A DNA stretch of 64,000 nucleotides from contig JAKUDP010000002.1 of assembly GCA_022570795.1 (NCBI GenBank), positions 186,001 through 250,000 on the forward strand, given 5' to 3'. The notes beneath the pieces are model-generated. The model was given only the letters and a program-made list of their open reading frames with translations, made no database searches and had not been told where the DNA came from. The position numbers were made by a program, and so were the translations under genes. The stretch is from Sphaerulina vaccinii (taxonomy: Eukaryota > Ascomycota > Dothideomycetes > Mycosphaerellales > Mycosphaerellaceae). Shown piece after piece: positions 48,339 through 59,700 of the stretch (the stretch's first letter is position 1; the number at the start of each line of letters is the position of its first letter).

Positions 48339-49346
48339 CTACGTGAGACTCTTGATCCTACCAGCAACATTCCTTTCGTTCTCTGCTTTGCGCTCTTTCC
48401 TTTCTTTCCCAAGCTCCTCGAGCTTGTCAATCAGCATCTTCGGCAAGGCACTCTCACCTAGTAAGATCTCGCTGCTGCGCAAGAAGTGCTGTTTGAACTT
48501 GTTCCACAGCTCCAAGTCTTGTTTGGTCGCGCCACACGGTCGTGGGAAGTACCAGTCGTTCTTGTAGAACGCCCACGCGGCCTGCTCAACTCCGGCATCA
48601 TTCAAACTCATAGGTTTCACCTGATCAAAGTCAAGCAGCCATAGCGTGTGCTCTCCTATCACGTCTGAGTGCCAGGATCCTGAAGCTGGATGACAGCCTT
48701 TTGGCGCAAGGACGAATTCGACATCGTTGGCGTCGATTTGAGCGTGCCAGTACATGAAAGCCAGTGCTTCGGCCATTGTTCGGGCGTAGTCTTCGATAGG
48801 GAGAGCTATCTCCTCCAGTTTCTGGAGGGTCATCCTGTAATTTCGAAGTGTAAAGGATCCTCTCGGATAACTTCGTCCTCCGAGATAGGGACGTATAAGA
48901 CAGTCTGCCTCTTCGCGGCGGCTTGTAATCACCTCTTTGAGCTGCTCCGGGCAGAATCTGTCGATTATAGCACTGCGTGCTTGTTTCTCGAATGGGGAGA
49001 TAATTTCGCTGATAAGGGTATCGCAGGGCTCCAATTTGAAGCTTGAGTCTTTGGGTGCAGGAAACCTGGCCTCTCTGGCTTTCCACCATTCTGTGTCACT
49101 TCCGAGGACCAGAGCCCGGAATCGTGGTATGTTCAGATGCGTCAGATATGGCAGCTCTGCTTTGCAGACCTCGTAGCTCTTCTCGATGGGTTGATGCATG
49201 ATTGAGTCATTCTGCACAGAACGACTTGGATCCATATCTCCGCGCTTAAGCGCAAATGCTTCACCTTCTCTGTCGACAGCCCATATGTTGGCGCAGAAGC
49301 CTCTTCCGATATGGCGAAAGAGAGGTTTTGTCTCCTCTCCGGCCAT
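48339..49346 (-). CDS. DUF3669 family protein (kinase-like fold)
   Basis: The frame opens at 49,493, but the ATG at 49,346 (MAGEETKPLFRHIGRG) begins the conserved part, giving 335 aa. Family features: an N-terminal glycine-containing loop followed by AFALKRGD, a central CLIRPYLGGRSYPRG with FTLRNY, then MAEALAFMYWHAQIDANDVEFVLAP and LWLLDFDQ, which resemble the catalytic loop and DFD/DFG region of a small-molecule kinase. The C-terminal 40 residues are a charged Lys/Glu helix. Proteins of this family are widespread in filamentous ascomycetes and are often mislabelled zinc-finger proteins. Enzymatic activity is not established. Confidence 0.7.
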   Translation of the reverse strand: MAGEETKPLFRHIGRGFCANIWAVDREGEAFALKRGDMDPSRSVQNDSIMHQPIEKSYEVCKAELPYLTHLNIPRFRALVLGSDTEWWKAREARFPAPKDSSFKLEPCDTLISEIISPFEKQARSAIIDRFCPEQLKEVITSRREEADCLIRPYLGGRSYPRGSFTLRNYRMTLQKLEEIALPIEDYARTMAEALAFMYWHAQIDANDVEFVLAPKGCHPASGSWHSDVIGEHTLWLLDFDQVKPMSLNDAGVEQAAWAFYKNDWYFPRPCGATKQDLELWNKFKQHFLRSSEILLGESALPKMLIDKLEELGKERKERKAENERNVAGRIKSLT

Positions 49347-49493
49347 TGCGGTGATGATCGCACTTGTGATGATTGTTCGTTGTCTTCGATTGTTGTTGTA
49401 TTGCTTAATGTGAGTCGAGTGAAAGGGCTGTGGGGGCAAGTGATACTTATACACCACAAGCGATGACTCAAGACGAGAAGTTAGTATCCTCAT

Positions 49494-50323
49494 ATTCTAA
49501 AAAGAGTACCTTTGGTAGTCGACGAAGCATAAATCCGAATTGCCACCTGGTCAGGCTTGTCAATGCGAGAACTGTTCATCTGAAAGTCAGTATCAGAGAT
49601 CTCAACCGAGATCAGATCGCCTTCATATTGATGGTTCCCGTCATGATATGCCCGGAGCTATCGAAAGTGGTAGAACGCGCTTCACGCGACTGCTTTGCCA
49701 AGTCGGGCGTTTCTCAGATCATGCTTTGCGTATGAAGCGCACATGCCTCTCACATCTTACATAAGTAACCATACTGGCCGTATCTCACGTGGACCGGCTC
49801 TGCCACGAGCTCTGCACAGGATCGTCCTGGGTCTTGCTTGAAAAGTCAGATGATTCGATGAGCTCGACCTGACAGAGATCAAATCGACTTGCGCTTGAGG
49901 AGTTCACCGGGCTCTATCGTTGGCCAGAGTCCTGGATGCACATGAGCATACTGATGAACTGTGGTGAAGGAGTGGGGGAACTGAACCTGAACGCGTCTGC
50001 GGCAAATTGCTTTCGCGCCTGCCAAGACGCAGCGGACTCAGTTCCGACCTCATCTCACTGTCCTTCTCCTCCCGATCATTCTCTCTCTTTCATCCCTCTG
50101 TACATCACCGGCCATGACCCCATCAGCATCGCTATTGCACGATGACAATATACCACAATGGAAGGAATCAAAACACATCGGTTCCAGGTAGGGTTATGAA
50201 TCCTTTGAACTCCGCTGAACGAAGCCCCGCCATGCATGCCGGCATTCAGGCAACACGATTGGGGCATTCTTATAGTATGCGGCTTCTTCGCATCAACGTC
50301 AAGACATCAACAGGAACCCCAAT
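49494..50323. other. Intergenic, no gene recognised
   Basis: Overlapping short frames show no domain. It probably contains the promoters of the DUF3669 gene and of the serine hydrolase gene starting at 50,324. Confidence 0.35.
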
Positions 50324-52103
50324 ATGCGTGTTTTGAGTGCATTGACGGCGGTACTCATCCCGGCTGCTGCTCTGAGTGAGCTGGACTCTGGATTTGACGA
50401 CTTGGTGGAGCAATTGCTAGCTCTATTTCATGTCCCTGGACTCAGTTTGGCAGTGATTCGAGATGGCAAGACTACAAGCAAGGTACGTCTCCCACAAGGC
50501 TCGCTGGATCGTAGAAGCAACCATAACTGACACGTCTCAGGGCTACGGCTATGCCAAGTTGCCAGACACTCTCGCGACAGCAGACACACTCTGGTACACA
50601 GGAAGCACCACCAAAGCAATTGTAGCCGCTGCTGCTGGCATGCTGGTCCGCGACGACAGCTTTCCCGAGATCAAGTGGTCAACTCCTCTATCGAGCCTAC
50701 TGCCTGGCGACTTTGTGCTCTCTGAGGAGTATCAAACCACACATACGACGCTGGAGGATGCTTTATCTCACCGATCTGGCCTTCCACGTCATGATCCTTC
50801 ATACGGCTGGGGCAACGCTTCAGCCATAGATGTGGTCAGGAATTTGAGATACTTACCTCTGTCAGCAGAACCTCGCACACGATGGCAGTACTGTAACTTG
50901 ATGTTCGGGACTGGCGGAGCTATTCTTGAGAAGCATACTGGACTACTTTTAGAACAGGTCCTAAGCAGCTTCATCTGGGAACCACTGGGAATGAAGTCTA
51001 CCACTTTCACACTCGAGAAAGCTGCGAAGTCTGGGCACCTTGCAGTCGGCTATCATTGGGACAAAGAAGAGGAAAGCTATGTTCCAGAGCAATACTACGA
51101 TATCATGCCAGTAGCCGGAGCCGGTGCCACCATCTCATCTGTAAACGACTACGCGCTCTGGATTAAGGCACTCCTTGATGCTGCGAACGGTGGCAAGAAT
51201 GAAACCAATCCGATCACGCCTGAGCTTGTGCAGGATCTTTGGGAATCACGCAGTATCCTGGTTCCTTCTCCAATAAGGGATCCAATTCCTGTTACCTACT
51301 CACTTGCTTGGATGACCACCAATATCGGAGAGCACACTGTCGTCACTCACAGCGGTGGACTTCCTGGCTTCGAGACACAAGTCTTTCTTGTTCCTGCTCT
51401 CAATTTCGGCTTCGTCGGTGTTGGCAACGTCAACGGAGCTGCGGAGATGGGCGCTGTGCTGTTCTTGGCCTTGCTGAAGAACAAGACAGTTGGTATAATG
51501 CCAGAGGAAGACCAAGATCTCAACCGACTTATGCATGCAATGAGTAATGCTGCTGCAAAGCCAGATCAGCGCCCCAGGCACGCAAATGCATCAAGTCTTC
51601 CGCTACCAGGAGAAGTTCGAAACTATGTTGGTCTGTATCAGCATCCTGCTTACGGAGTCTTCAATGTCAGCATCGCTGGAGCAGGCCACTCGTCCACACT
51701 TGCCACTTCCGAAGACAACGCGCAGATTCCGATCAGCACAGCCACGAAGAAACTTCGCTTGCTTGTTCAGCCTTCCAAGAGAACCTGGCGTGGAGGGTAC
51801 GTCTTAACCCACACATCTCACACATTCTTCGACTCCGACTATCACTGGATCCATGGACCAAGGCCTGGAGACGACGAAGTGACCTGTGGTAAACAGCTTG
51901 TCGACACTGACGGGAAGCGGCCACTAGGCTGTCTTGATAAGGAGGTCTGGGATGTCATTGGCAGTGGCCCAGCAGCGTTTGACCTTGGTCTCGATGGCAA
52001 AGTTGAGAAGTTCGGCATAGCTCTCGAGGCTGAGCAAGTCAGAAATGCGAAAGAGCGAGGCAGCTGGAGGGAGGGTATGATCTGGTTCGACAAGGTTGAA
52101 TAA
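50324..52103 (+). CDS. Secreted serine beta-lactamase-fold hydrolase
   Basis: The model is join(50324..50482,50541..52103), 573 aa, with one 58-nt phase-0 intron. A signal peptide covers about residues 1-18 (hydrophobic core, cut near ALS). The beta-lactamase/transpeptidase-like domain spans about 22-370 with all three active-site elements: S-x-x-K at Ser75-Lys78 (TGSTTK), Y-x-N at Tyr170-Asn172 (QYCNL) and H-x-G at His323-Gly325 (THSGG). A second, beta-rich domain (about 390-573) follows, as in fungal class-C-like esterases and D-aminopeptidase relatives. N-glycosylation sites (NAS, NVS, NET, NKT) fit secretion. Likely activity is ester or amide hydrolysis of an unknown substrate; related fungal proteins occur in toxin or polyketide pathways and as stand-alone enzymes. 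Confidence 0.87.
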
Positions 52104-52515
52104 GGCGCTTCGGCAATCAGATCGAGGGTCATCGATATGCATGGTAAGGCTCTTCACGAGCAGGGCTGAGGAAAGTGCTCGTTGCCGCCTCTCCACTCTC
52201 CAACATTCTCTACGCTGCTCGAGGCGGAGCTGTATTGCCTAGATTCCTGGAAGTGGATACAGAGAACAATTAGAAGTGGCGCATTTTGTGCTTTAGGGTC
52301 TCCAATACGTAACGCATTCCACGCCGCCTAGGAGAGTAACAATGTAAGGACAGTAACGACCATCTTTTTCGAGCCTTGGAGCAGCTTTCTGGACCTGAGA
52401 TGCGATAGTGGAGTAAGTCTAAGTATTAGGCTTCAGGAGGCTTCCACGGTACGAGAAGCCAAGCCTTCACGTCCCATATATCTATACCACTTTCGCATTC
52501 ACCACTCCCACTGAT
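52104..52515. other. Intergenic, no gene recognised
   Basis: This is the 3' flank of the hydrolase gene and the region before the decayed gene. Nothing is recognised. Confidence 0.35.
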
Positions 52516-53162
52516 ATGACATCCGCAACATCCAAGACCGAAGACGCACTTCAATACACACAAATCACCATGGATGAAGAATAGCTTCCGACTCCTCCTT
52601 ATGAGGAACCTCGCGACGAACGTTACCCCGCCCACTTCACAAAGGATGCCCTCAGGATCAGGCAAGCTCATGACCTTCCAGGACCATACTCTGATATCTT
52701 TCGGAAATTCGACAACCAAGTTCTAGACCTAGGCGAAGAGCTAGACATCTGGCTCAATGTCTTTCCCCGCGGTGTCGTCTTGCCTGGACAAGACTTGTAT
52801 ACCCACGAGGGCGAGAACCGGGAGGAGCTGGAAGCAAGGCAGCTTACCACGAAGCCTTAATTCTTGGTATGGATATCGAAGGGTGAAGAGCATAGATGGC
52901 ACGAGGTGCACGAAAGGCTTCTGGAGCTGATTGATGAGAACTTTGGTGGAGTGGAGCTCTTCCGTCCGCGTATAGTTCGCTACGGTACGTGGAAGGTCCG
53001 CGATGGCTTCGGCATGATGGACTGAGAAGTGCCCTTGCCGGAAGCTGTGCCTGGAGCAGGTGAAGCCTTCGGTCGGGAAGTTGCACAAGACTGTCTGTCC
53101 ATTCGTGAGACTCCTGGGGCCTTCCAAAGCCATTCGAGGAGACTAGAAGGTGGGCCCAAATG
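52516..53162 (+). pseudogene. Decayed gene of unknown family, three in-frame stops
   Basis: One frame from the ATG at 52,516 reads as ordinary soluble protein for about 215 codons, except for TAG at 52,582, TAA at 52,858 and TGA at 53,023. No frameshift is needed. The segments on either side of each stop have normal composition (for example DLPGPYSDIFRKFDNQ, LDIWLNVFPRGVVLPGQ, HEVHERLLELIDENFGG). The first two stops could be CAG and CAA changed at CpA, the RIP context; the third is most simply CGA to TGA. The family is not recognised. The overlapping minus-strand frames look like shadows. Confidence 0.5.
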
Positions 53163-53267
53163 AGGCAGGAGTGGCGCTGATGGATGTGGAAAAGCGGCCG
53201 CTCGCAAGCAAGCCAACTCTAACTTCCTCAGAGGCAGCAAGTCTCCGCACAGTGACTGGGTTCAGTC

Positions 53268-53582
53268 ATGAAGCCTCAACAAGTTCAGCTCTGAGACGAC
53301 GCCTTCAACCCTGAAGAAGTCGAGCAAGAGCCAGATCACAAGCTCATCAACGATGTCCCAGAAGGCTACGAGGATCCACCTGTTGGAGACAACAAGAAAG
53401 TTACCGACTGGCGCATGAGTCCTGATGGCGAGCCAGAGTTTGAAGTACAAGCTGACGACGGAGGTCCTAGATGGTACACCGTAGGCGAACTCACATCGGC
53501 TTGGCGTGGTGCTCTTCACGAGTGGCTTGAGGATCTGAAGTGGGGTGATAAGGTATCGCCAACCGCAGGAGAGTATGGCTAA
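53268..53582 (+). pseudogene. Open acidic segment, possible 3' part of the same decayed gene
   Basis: From 53,295 the frame is open for 95 codons to a TAA at 53,580, just after an in-frame TGA at 53,292. The reading is acidic and Pro/Gly-containing, with EEVEQEPDHKLINDVPEGYE near the start and WRGALHEWLEDLKWGDK near the end. It may be a later exon of the gene at 52,516 or a separate broken gene. No family is recognised. Confidence 0.3.
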
Positions 53583-54262
53583 AAGCCTGCTAGAGGCCAG
53601 TCTAGAGGCCAGAGTCACATAAGAATTGGGAGTGTCGATCGATGATCGATAAGTTGCTTGTTGCCAGCCTTTCGGCCCTCCATAGATGAAGGCTGACCAT
53701 AAGTACAGGCAATGCAACAATAGCTGCTGACAACGGTGAAGCCCAGCTAGAATGTCAATCCTCATGCTCTCATCGAACTTCTCTCACTGTGCTTCGTCGG
53801 CCGTTCACTGGGCCATTGGCTGATATGAGTTTCTTCGTCGCGATCTCCTTGCAGTCCAGGCATCTCGGTAAGAGAGACAGAGACAACTGAGCTTTGCCCG
53901 CAGTCGATAAGACAGTCTTCTGCAGATCAACGTGCTCAATGATCTTCTTTCTTGTGGAAAGATGGTATGAGGGAGGACGAGAACGACGGCAAGATGACAA
54001 GATGACAAGGACTTTTCCCTAGCGCCATCAGTCAGCGATCAAGGGGTGAGATTATCTCACCGCACAATCCCACGACTCGTCACTGGACGGCACTCACAAG
54101 CAAGCTTTTCATTGACCACATATCGACTTGTGTCCTCACTTTCCTTTCTTTACAACATTACGGCTTCTTCCGCTTCAAACCTCACCTGAACTGCTCATTC
54201 TGCACACAAGTTTTTGACAAAAAACAAACGACTCCAATCACCAAAATTCTCTCCACGTAGCT
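53583..54262. other. Intergenic, promoter of the next gene
   Basis: The last 200 bp are CT-rich on the plus strand, typical of a fungal 5' UTR. No gene is recognised. Confidence 0.35.
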
Positions 54263-54752
54263 ATGCCTGCTTCTACCTACCAGATCGCTAGTGGCACCAC
54301 AGTCCACACCCTCTACGAAGAGCCTCTCGAGCTCGACTTCCCACTGAGCTTCGATGACTCCGCCATCCGCACATCGTACCGACCAGACGATGAGAGTTTT
54401 TCTGCTGCCTCTCGCAAGCTCACCGAAGCCGTGCAGCTGATAGCTCAAGCAAAGGTAAATCTGACTTCACTTCATATCAGAGAACGGCTTCACTAATCAA
54501 GGATAGAACATTGGTGTGGCAGTTTCCGTCTGGACCGCAGTCACAGGAGCTGCTCGCGCAGCCAATCCACGGCGCCCAATGTGTACACGTCCGTTCTTTG
54601 GGATCTCGATGTGGCCAGGTGATGGTGACAAGTGTGGTCAGGTGCACGAGGAGATTTCTACGCTCATTGAGGAGCATCTTGGTGGTGGCAAGTTCCCTGC
54701 GCTCGGCAAGATCATCATTCGATACTTTGAGACCAAGGGAGGATTCCTGTGA
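54263..54752 (+). CDS. Small two-exon protein of unknown function
   Basis: The model is join(54263..54454,54507..54752), 145 aa, with a 52-nt phase-0 intron (GTAAAT...GATAG). The N-terminal half is polar and acidic (YEEPLELDFPLSFDDSAIR). The C-terminal half is more basic and contains Gly/Cys/Trp (MWPGDGDKCGQVHEEISTL) followed by an amphipathic helix. There is no signal peptide and no membrane segment. I recognise no domain. It is convergent with the TAP-like hydrolase gene, whose stop is 147 bp downstream. Confidence 0.55.
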
Positions 54753-54898
54753 GAGGCATATGGCCGAAGACGAGCTGCCGAGGCCCGCCTATGAGACTCC
54801 ACGCTATGAGCGACCCCTAGTGATTCCACCGTTCACATGAATGGCCGGCATAAGTCATCGATCCAAGACTCAATGATGACTCGCATCCTGCTCTTTCT

Positions 54899-56706
54899 TC
54901 ACCGCATATACCCTCTCCTCTCCGTCGTGCTCTGTGTGGCCAGGTTATCTCTCGCATATTCCACAAATGCCTTGGCGACTTCTTCCTTTTGTAGCCCGTC
55001 ACATACGACTCCCTCTGGGGGAAGTTCTCCAGTAGCAAAGTAAGGAGCGATCCATTGCTCAGCACAGATGTTGTGCGGATCAGCGGCCATGCAATGACCT
55101 GTACCATCAACGGTGAGAAATCCAGAGTTAGGAAAAGCATGCTCTCTTGCTCTTTCGGCATTCCATTTTGGGGTCACAGGATCAGCCGTGTTGGCAACGA
55201 ATAGAATGGGATTTGATGTTGAGATGTTTCTGAAGTCTTCGCTTCTTGGTCGAGCGACGGCTGGCAGATTTGCAGCTTGACATTCGAGCATGACACCAAT
55301 GCTCCTCCCCAGGAATGAAGCTGGTTCACCAGCATCGGCAAAAGCGTCCACTTCTTCCTCAAGGTAGCTCATTCCAGGATACTGCGCAAACCCACCAGTA
55401 TCAGAACAAAGGATCATCCAGAAGTTGCCCGTATCCGAATTCGTGTTGTTTTTGGCGTCCCGGAGGGGCTCCTCAGTCGGAGGACCCGCGGAAAGTGCTT
55501 CCATGGCTCGTGCCCACTTGCTTTTCAGGGCAGGACCAGGCTCTGCCTTCAATATCTCGAATGCAGCTTGCAGTACAAGTGGGGTAAAGTCATCGGCGTC
55601 ACGAAACGCTAAGCTCACAAGTCTACGAAAAGCAAGCGACGTGAAGTTGACAGTGTCGGTGACCAAGGCCTCTTCCTCTATCATTTGACTCGCTTTCTCG
55701 AACTTCACGCGTATAGTCTCGACGGAACGATCCCAAAGGCGGCACGCATCGGGCCCAACGATATGGCAGGACTGGTAGAGACTGGACAATCCTTCATATT
55801 CGGCACCGAGCCATGCTCTGGGCTCATGAGTAGGTTGAAAGTAGGTCAATATGTCCATAACGCCGCTCGGCACCATCCGGCCCACGTTATGAGGGAATAA
55901 TTGAGCATAGGTCATTCCTAGTATGGTACCATATGAGATCCCGTAGTAGTCCAGCTCATCCAGTTCCACAGCACGACGTACAAAATCCATGTCCTGGCTG
56001 TTCATCAGCTATACTCATGGAAGATATATATTTGTATGGTGGGTGACTTACTTACCCTAGCTGTGTGTGCAGTACCAACGAATGGTAGAAGATCATAGGT
56101 ACTGTTCCTGCACCGTGCTCCGAGTTCTACTCCAGAATCCCAGGCGTGTGATATCGTCGCGTTTGAGTGATTGAGATCATGTCCACCGTCGGTCTGGTTC
56201 TTGGTATCGTAGTACGGTTGTGTGTCACCGCAGGTGATGGCAGGCAAGGTAAAGCTTACACCGCGTGGATCTATAGCAACCAGGTCACTGTCGTCACCGA
56301 CAGCAGCTCGCCAGCCTTTATTGTAAAGTAAGCTTAAGATGGGGTCACCACCCGGCCCGCCAGGATTGACGAACACTGTGCGCTTTGCGTTGGGCACTTC
56401 TTGCTTAACAATTGCCAACTGGACCGTCCTGTTATCAGTGGAGTTATCGTGGTCGAGTGGTGCGATCAGGCGGCTGCAAAGGAAGCGATGGCCATAACAG
56501 CTTGTCCAAGTTAAGTCTGTCGATGGTGTAATATTTGCCCATATCCTTGCCTCCTCGGGGATTGGCTCATTCGTAGTACTGGTGAGATTCGTTGCAAGTT
56601 GATATGGAACGTACGTTGCACGTAAAGGCGCTAGGGTCTCGCTCATGGGCAGTGCGAACAAGTGGATGAGCACAGGAAGTCCTGGGATGAATTTCCTGAT
56701 ACCCAT
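54899..56706 (-). CDS. Secreted alpha/beta hydrolase with TAP-like C-terminal domain
   Basis: The model is complement(join(54899..56008,56056..56706)), 586 aa, one 47-nt phase-0 intron. Residues 1-26 look like a signal peptide. The alpha/beta-hydrolase core carries NPGGPGGD (114-121, oxyanion region), DPRG (146-149) and nucleophile elbow GISYG with Ser242. The TAP-like C-terminal part supplies Asp493 (NTADPVTP) and His522 (GTGHCM), completing the triad. The architecture matches fungal and actinobacterial tripeptidyl aminopeptidase-like enzymes, which release short peptides from N-termini. Many Asn-x-Ser/Thr sites (NLT, NIT, NST, NRT, NQT, NAT) support secretion. Confidence 0.87.
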
Positions 56707-59700
56707 AGTTGCAGACTTTCTCGTTATGTTAGATGGACCTCCCTGATATAGACTCCTGGTCTATATGTACCAGACGCGCTGGAAGTAGCCTGGAGCGCAA
56801 GCAAGTCCCGAGATCGTTGTAAATTGGGTGCGAGGTGCGAAGCAGTCTTTCGTGGAGGGCGGAAATGTTAAATAAAAGGACATCTTTCATCACACAACAA
56901 ATTGACAGTCACAACCCCGTGCGGCCTCAGACCAGCCGCGTGGTAGGCCGAAGTCTTTGGTATGCAACTCCGTTGGAACAGGCTCTGGTTCCAGTCAGCA
57001 GATATGGAGTGGACAGCACATTTTCCAACATCTGACACGTGCGTTCCCGAGCATTTACCATGGCTTCGGTGTGGGGCGATACATCTCCAGGTGGTCTCCC
57101 ATAGCCATACAAGAGTAGCATAGCAGGTTGACAGTGATAGCCAGCTCAGTCGCATCTTGACGAGGCCCATACTTCAATCCACCTGCTGAGAGCATTAGCA
57201 TCTGCAAGGCTGCCCGTACATGCATGTTGTGAACTCTGCTACGACTTGATCTCCATAGTCCATGGCTCAAGGACAGCTTCGAGGATGTCTTTCAGGAATG
57301 GAGATCTATATTTGGTCGCAATGGAGCAACGCGGCGCAGTGATAGCACCAGACGAAGTAGGAACTGCTCCATGCTCGGCAGTCAATGACTGCAAGTCATC
57401 TTGATGGTGTTACCTCTGTCCTTGCGGAGTCTTCGCGACAGATTCGTTCCTCCAAGCGCATGGTGAGGCATGTTCTAAGCTGTGACAACGTCTTGCAGTA
57501 TGTGGAAGTGGAGCCGTCATCCAGCAGTAGCTTGACGAGCTAGGGAAGACGTAGTGTCATGACTGGTGACCCCTAGCGTTTCCCGAAGTTGAGTCTTGGC
57601 TAGATAATAGGTCTATAGTGTTCGCCTTCTTCGTGTTACACTGCTAGCAGAGGAGCCATGCATTTCTTGTACGTTATGTGTTGTCGTAGAACATGTTGGA
57701 TGGCGATTGCAAGAGCAAAGTAGCGCTGCAGTATCCTAAGCTGCGTCTGCTGTCTCTAGATGACGGATCGCGATCGGCATTGATCTCGATGATCTCTTGC
57801 CGTGGTGCGGGTTGTTGCCATGCATGTGCATATGTTGGCTGGTACAAGCTATACTGGGTCGCGGTGAGATAAGAAGACGGCACATGTGCCGTTGTGGCTT
57901 TCTGCTTGAGCTGTGCCTCGTGGTTCTTCAGAGCAGATCGTGTGGCATGGCGTGTTGACAGATTTGGACGCCTCCTTCCGCACCTCAGGCACCCGAGCAT
58001 TTCCTTCCAGTGAAGTCCAATGGAACATCGGCACTCTCGGCACATCTAGCAGATCTAGTGAATTTGACTTTCGTTGCGACGCGTCCGAGAAAGCCAATGC
58101 GACGTGAAGAGATGTGCAGACAGATCACTCAGATGGGATAACGCAAGCACCTCATCACGCTGGAGCACCGGCCGCGTGTGAACGCTAGAACGTCGCGCAA
58201 TTGCGATGATGGCTTCCATTGCGCTTGACAAGGATCTCCCACGTGAAGACACGCTGAAGCACCCATATCTGACCTGTCTCCGAAGAACGCCTTGTCGTAG
58301 CGGGCGCGATGGAATGTGGAAAGAGGCGCCGTTGCGGTAGGGAAAGGATCCGGAAACGCATTTTGGCGCGGCTGGCTTCGGCTCTTGACCTGTGGACTTG
58401 CGTGGACTTCAACAGTCGTATTCTTGGAGTGGTTCGGCGTGGAAAGAAGCGTTCCACGATGCTGCAATGTAACGGGACGTCGACCTTCCTCTTGACGGAA
58501 GAACTAGAAGGTGGTTCTCCGTTTCTCTCCGTGCCTGCATCGAAGATCATTGGCAGCCATTGATAACGATCAGCATCTACGTTGTATTCTACTCACACTA
58601 CTCTGACAACTCGAACCATGTAGTAACTCTCCTGCTACTAGAACTCTGATAGCTGTCGAGAGAACACGTTCGACCCGCAGGCTCGCACGTGAAGACTTAC
58701 ACGTGTGGTGAATGAAATACTCTTGGCAGGGCGAACTTCCTAATCAGCACTACGGCAGATGCCGAAGCTGACCAGTCAGAGCAAGGTGTTGGTGCACTAG
58801 ACTGCCCAATGTAATGGTAAATTATGTAGAGCTGTAGCTTATCTCCAGGAGTATGATGAGCGAGGTACATCACAATGGAGCGTGACGAACCTGACGATGA
58901 GTGTTGTTGCTTCATCGAACACAACAATGAGCAGGGAGAACACTGCCGCGTGCATTTGGCGTGGCAGAGCGTCGCACACTTCCGGCGTTTGCAGTGCTGT
59001 TGTTGAAGGTAAGTAACATGACGCTCTGTCTAAAACGGACGATGTTGTATCCGGCTATCGGCGACAGCTGGAAGACTGCTAGAACGCTTGTCGATAAGCT
59101 AGAAATGTAGACTCAACTAGCGGAAGGCTTCTCGTGCGCTCGTACTGCACAGTGGCTACGAGACGACATCTCATGGCGAAAGAGCATCATTTCCGCGGGG
59201 TGGGTGAACACTGGTGGAGAGATGTCCGTGGTAGGCGATCTCCGTGGTCGTGTCGATGCTACGATGCTGTCGATGCCATGCAAGTAGCATGAAGACGTCT
59301 GGCGAAGCATGAACAGAATCGCCATGCAAAGCACAGCACTCATATCGTACTGACATGTGGCGTCAGGACCTGTTGTGCGAACAGATCAGTAAGTATGCAG
59401 ACATTGCGATGCCTGGCATGTTCCCGTCCCACATATGCCAATATTACAAAAGCTCGTGCACACGAGACCACATTGCCTCGCGGTATCCATCATAGTCAGG
59501 TCGACCGTTCTCGTGTTACAGCAGAAGGCTACAGGCACTCTTTCACACATTGCCGTGACGCGTACGGCGGTAACGTAGGGTCGTCTACTGCTTGGTTCGA
59601 GTTTCATAGTATGCATCTGAACGGTTGTGGTCGAGCGTTGCATTGTCGTGGCTGCACTTCTCAGTAGAGAGAAGTTTTGGCTCAACGCAGTAATGTATAT

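Noticed and set aside
49346..49493. N-terminal extension of the DUF3669 protein
   Set aside because: The extra 49 residues are low in family-like character; the ATG at 49,346 begins the conserved region.
57674..58563. Several frames of 80-120 codons on both strands
   Set aside because: They overlap extensively, have Ser/Arg/Cys-rich shadow-like composition and no splice or domain support.
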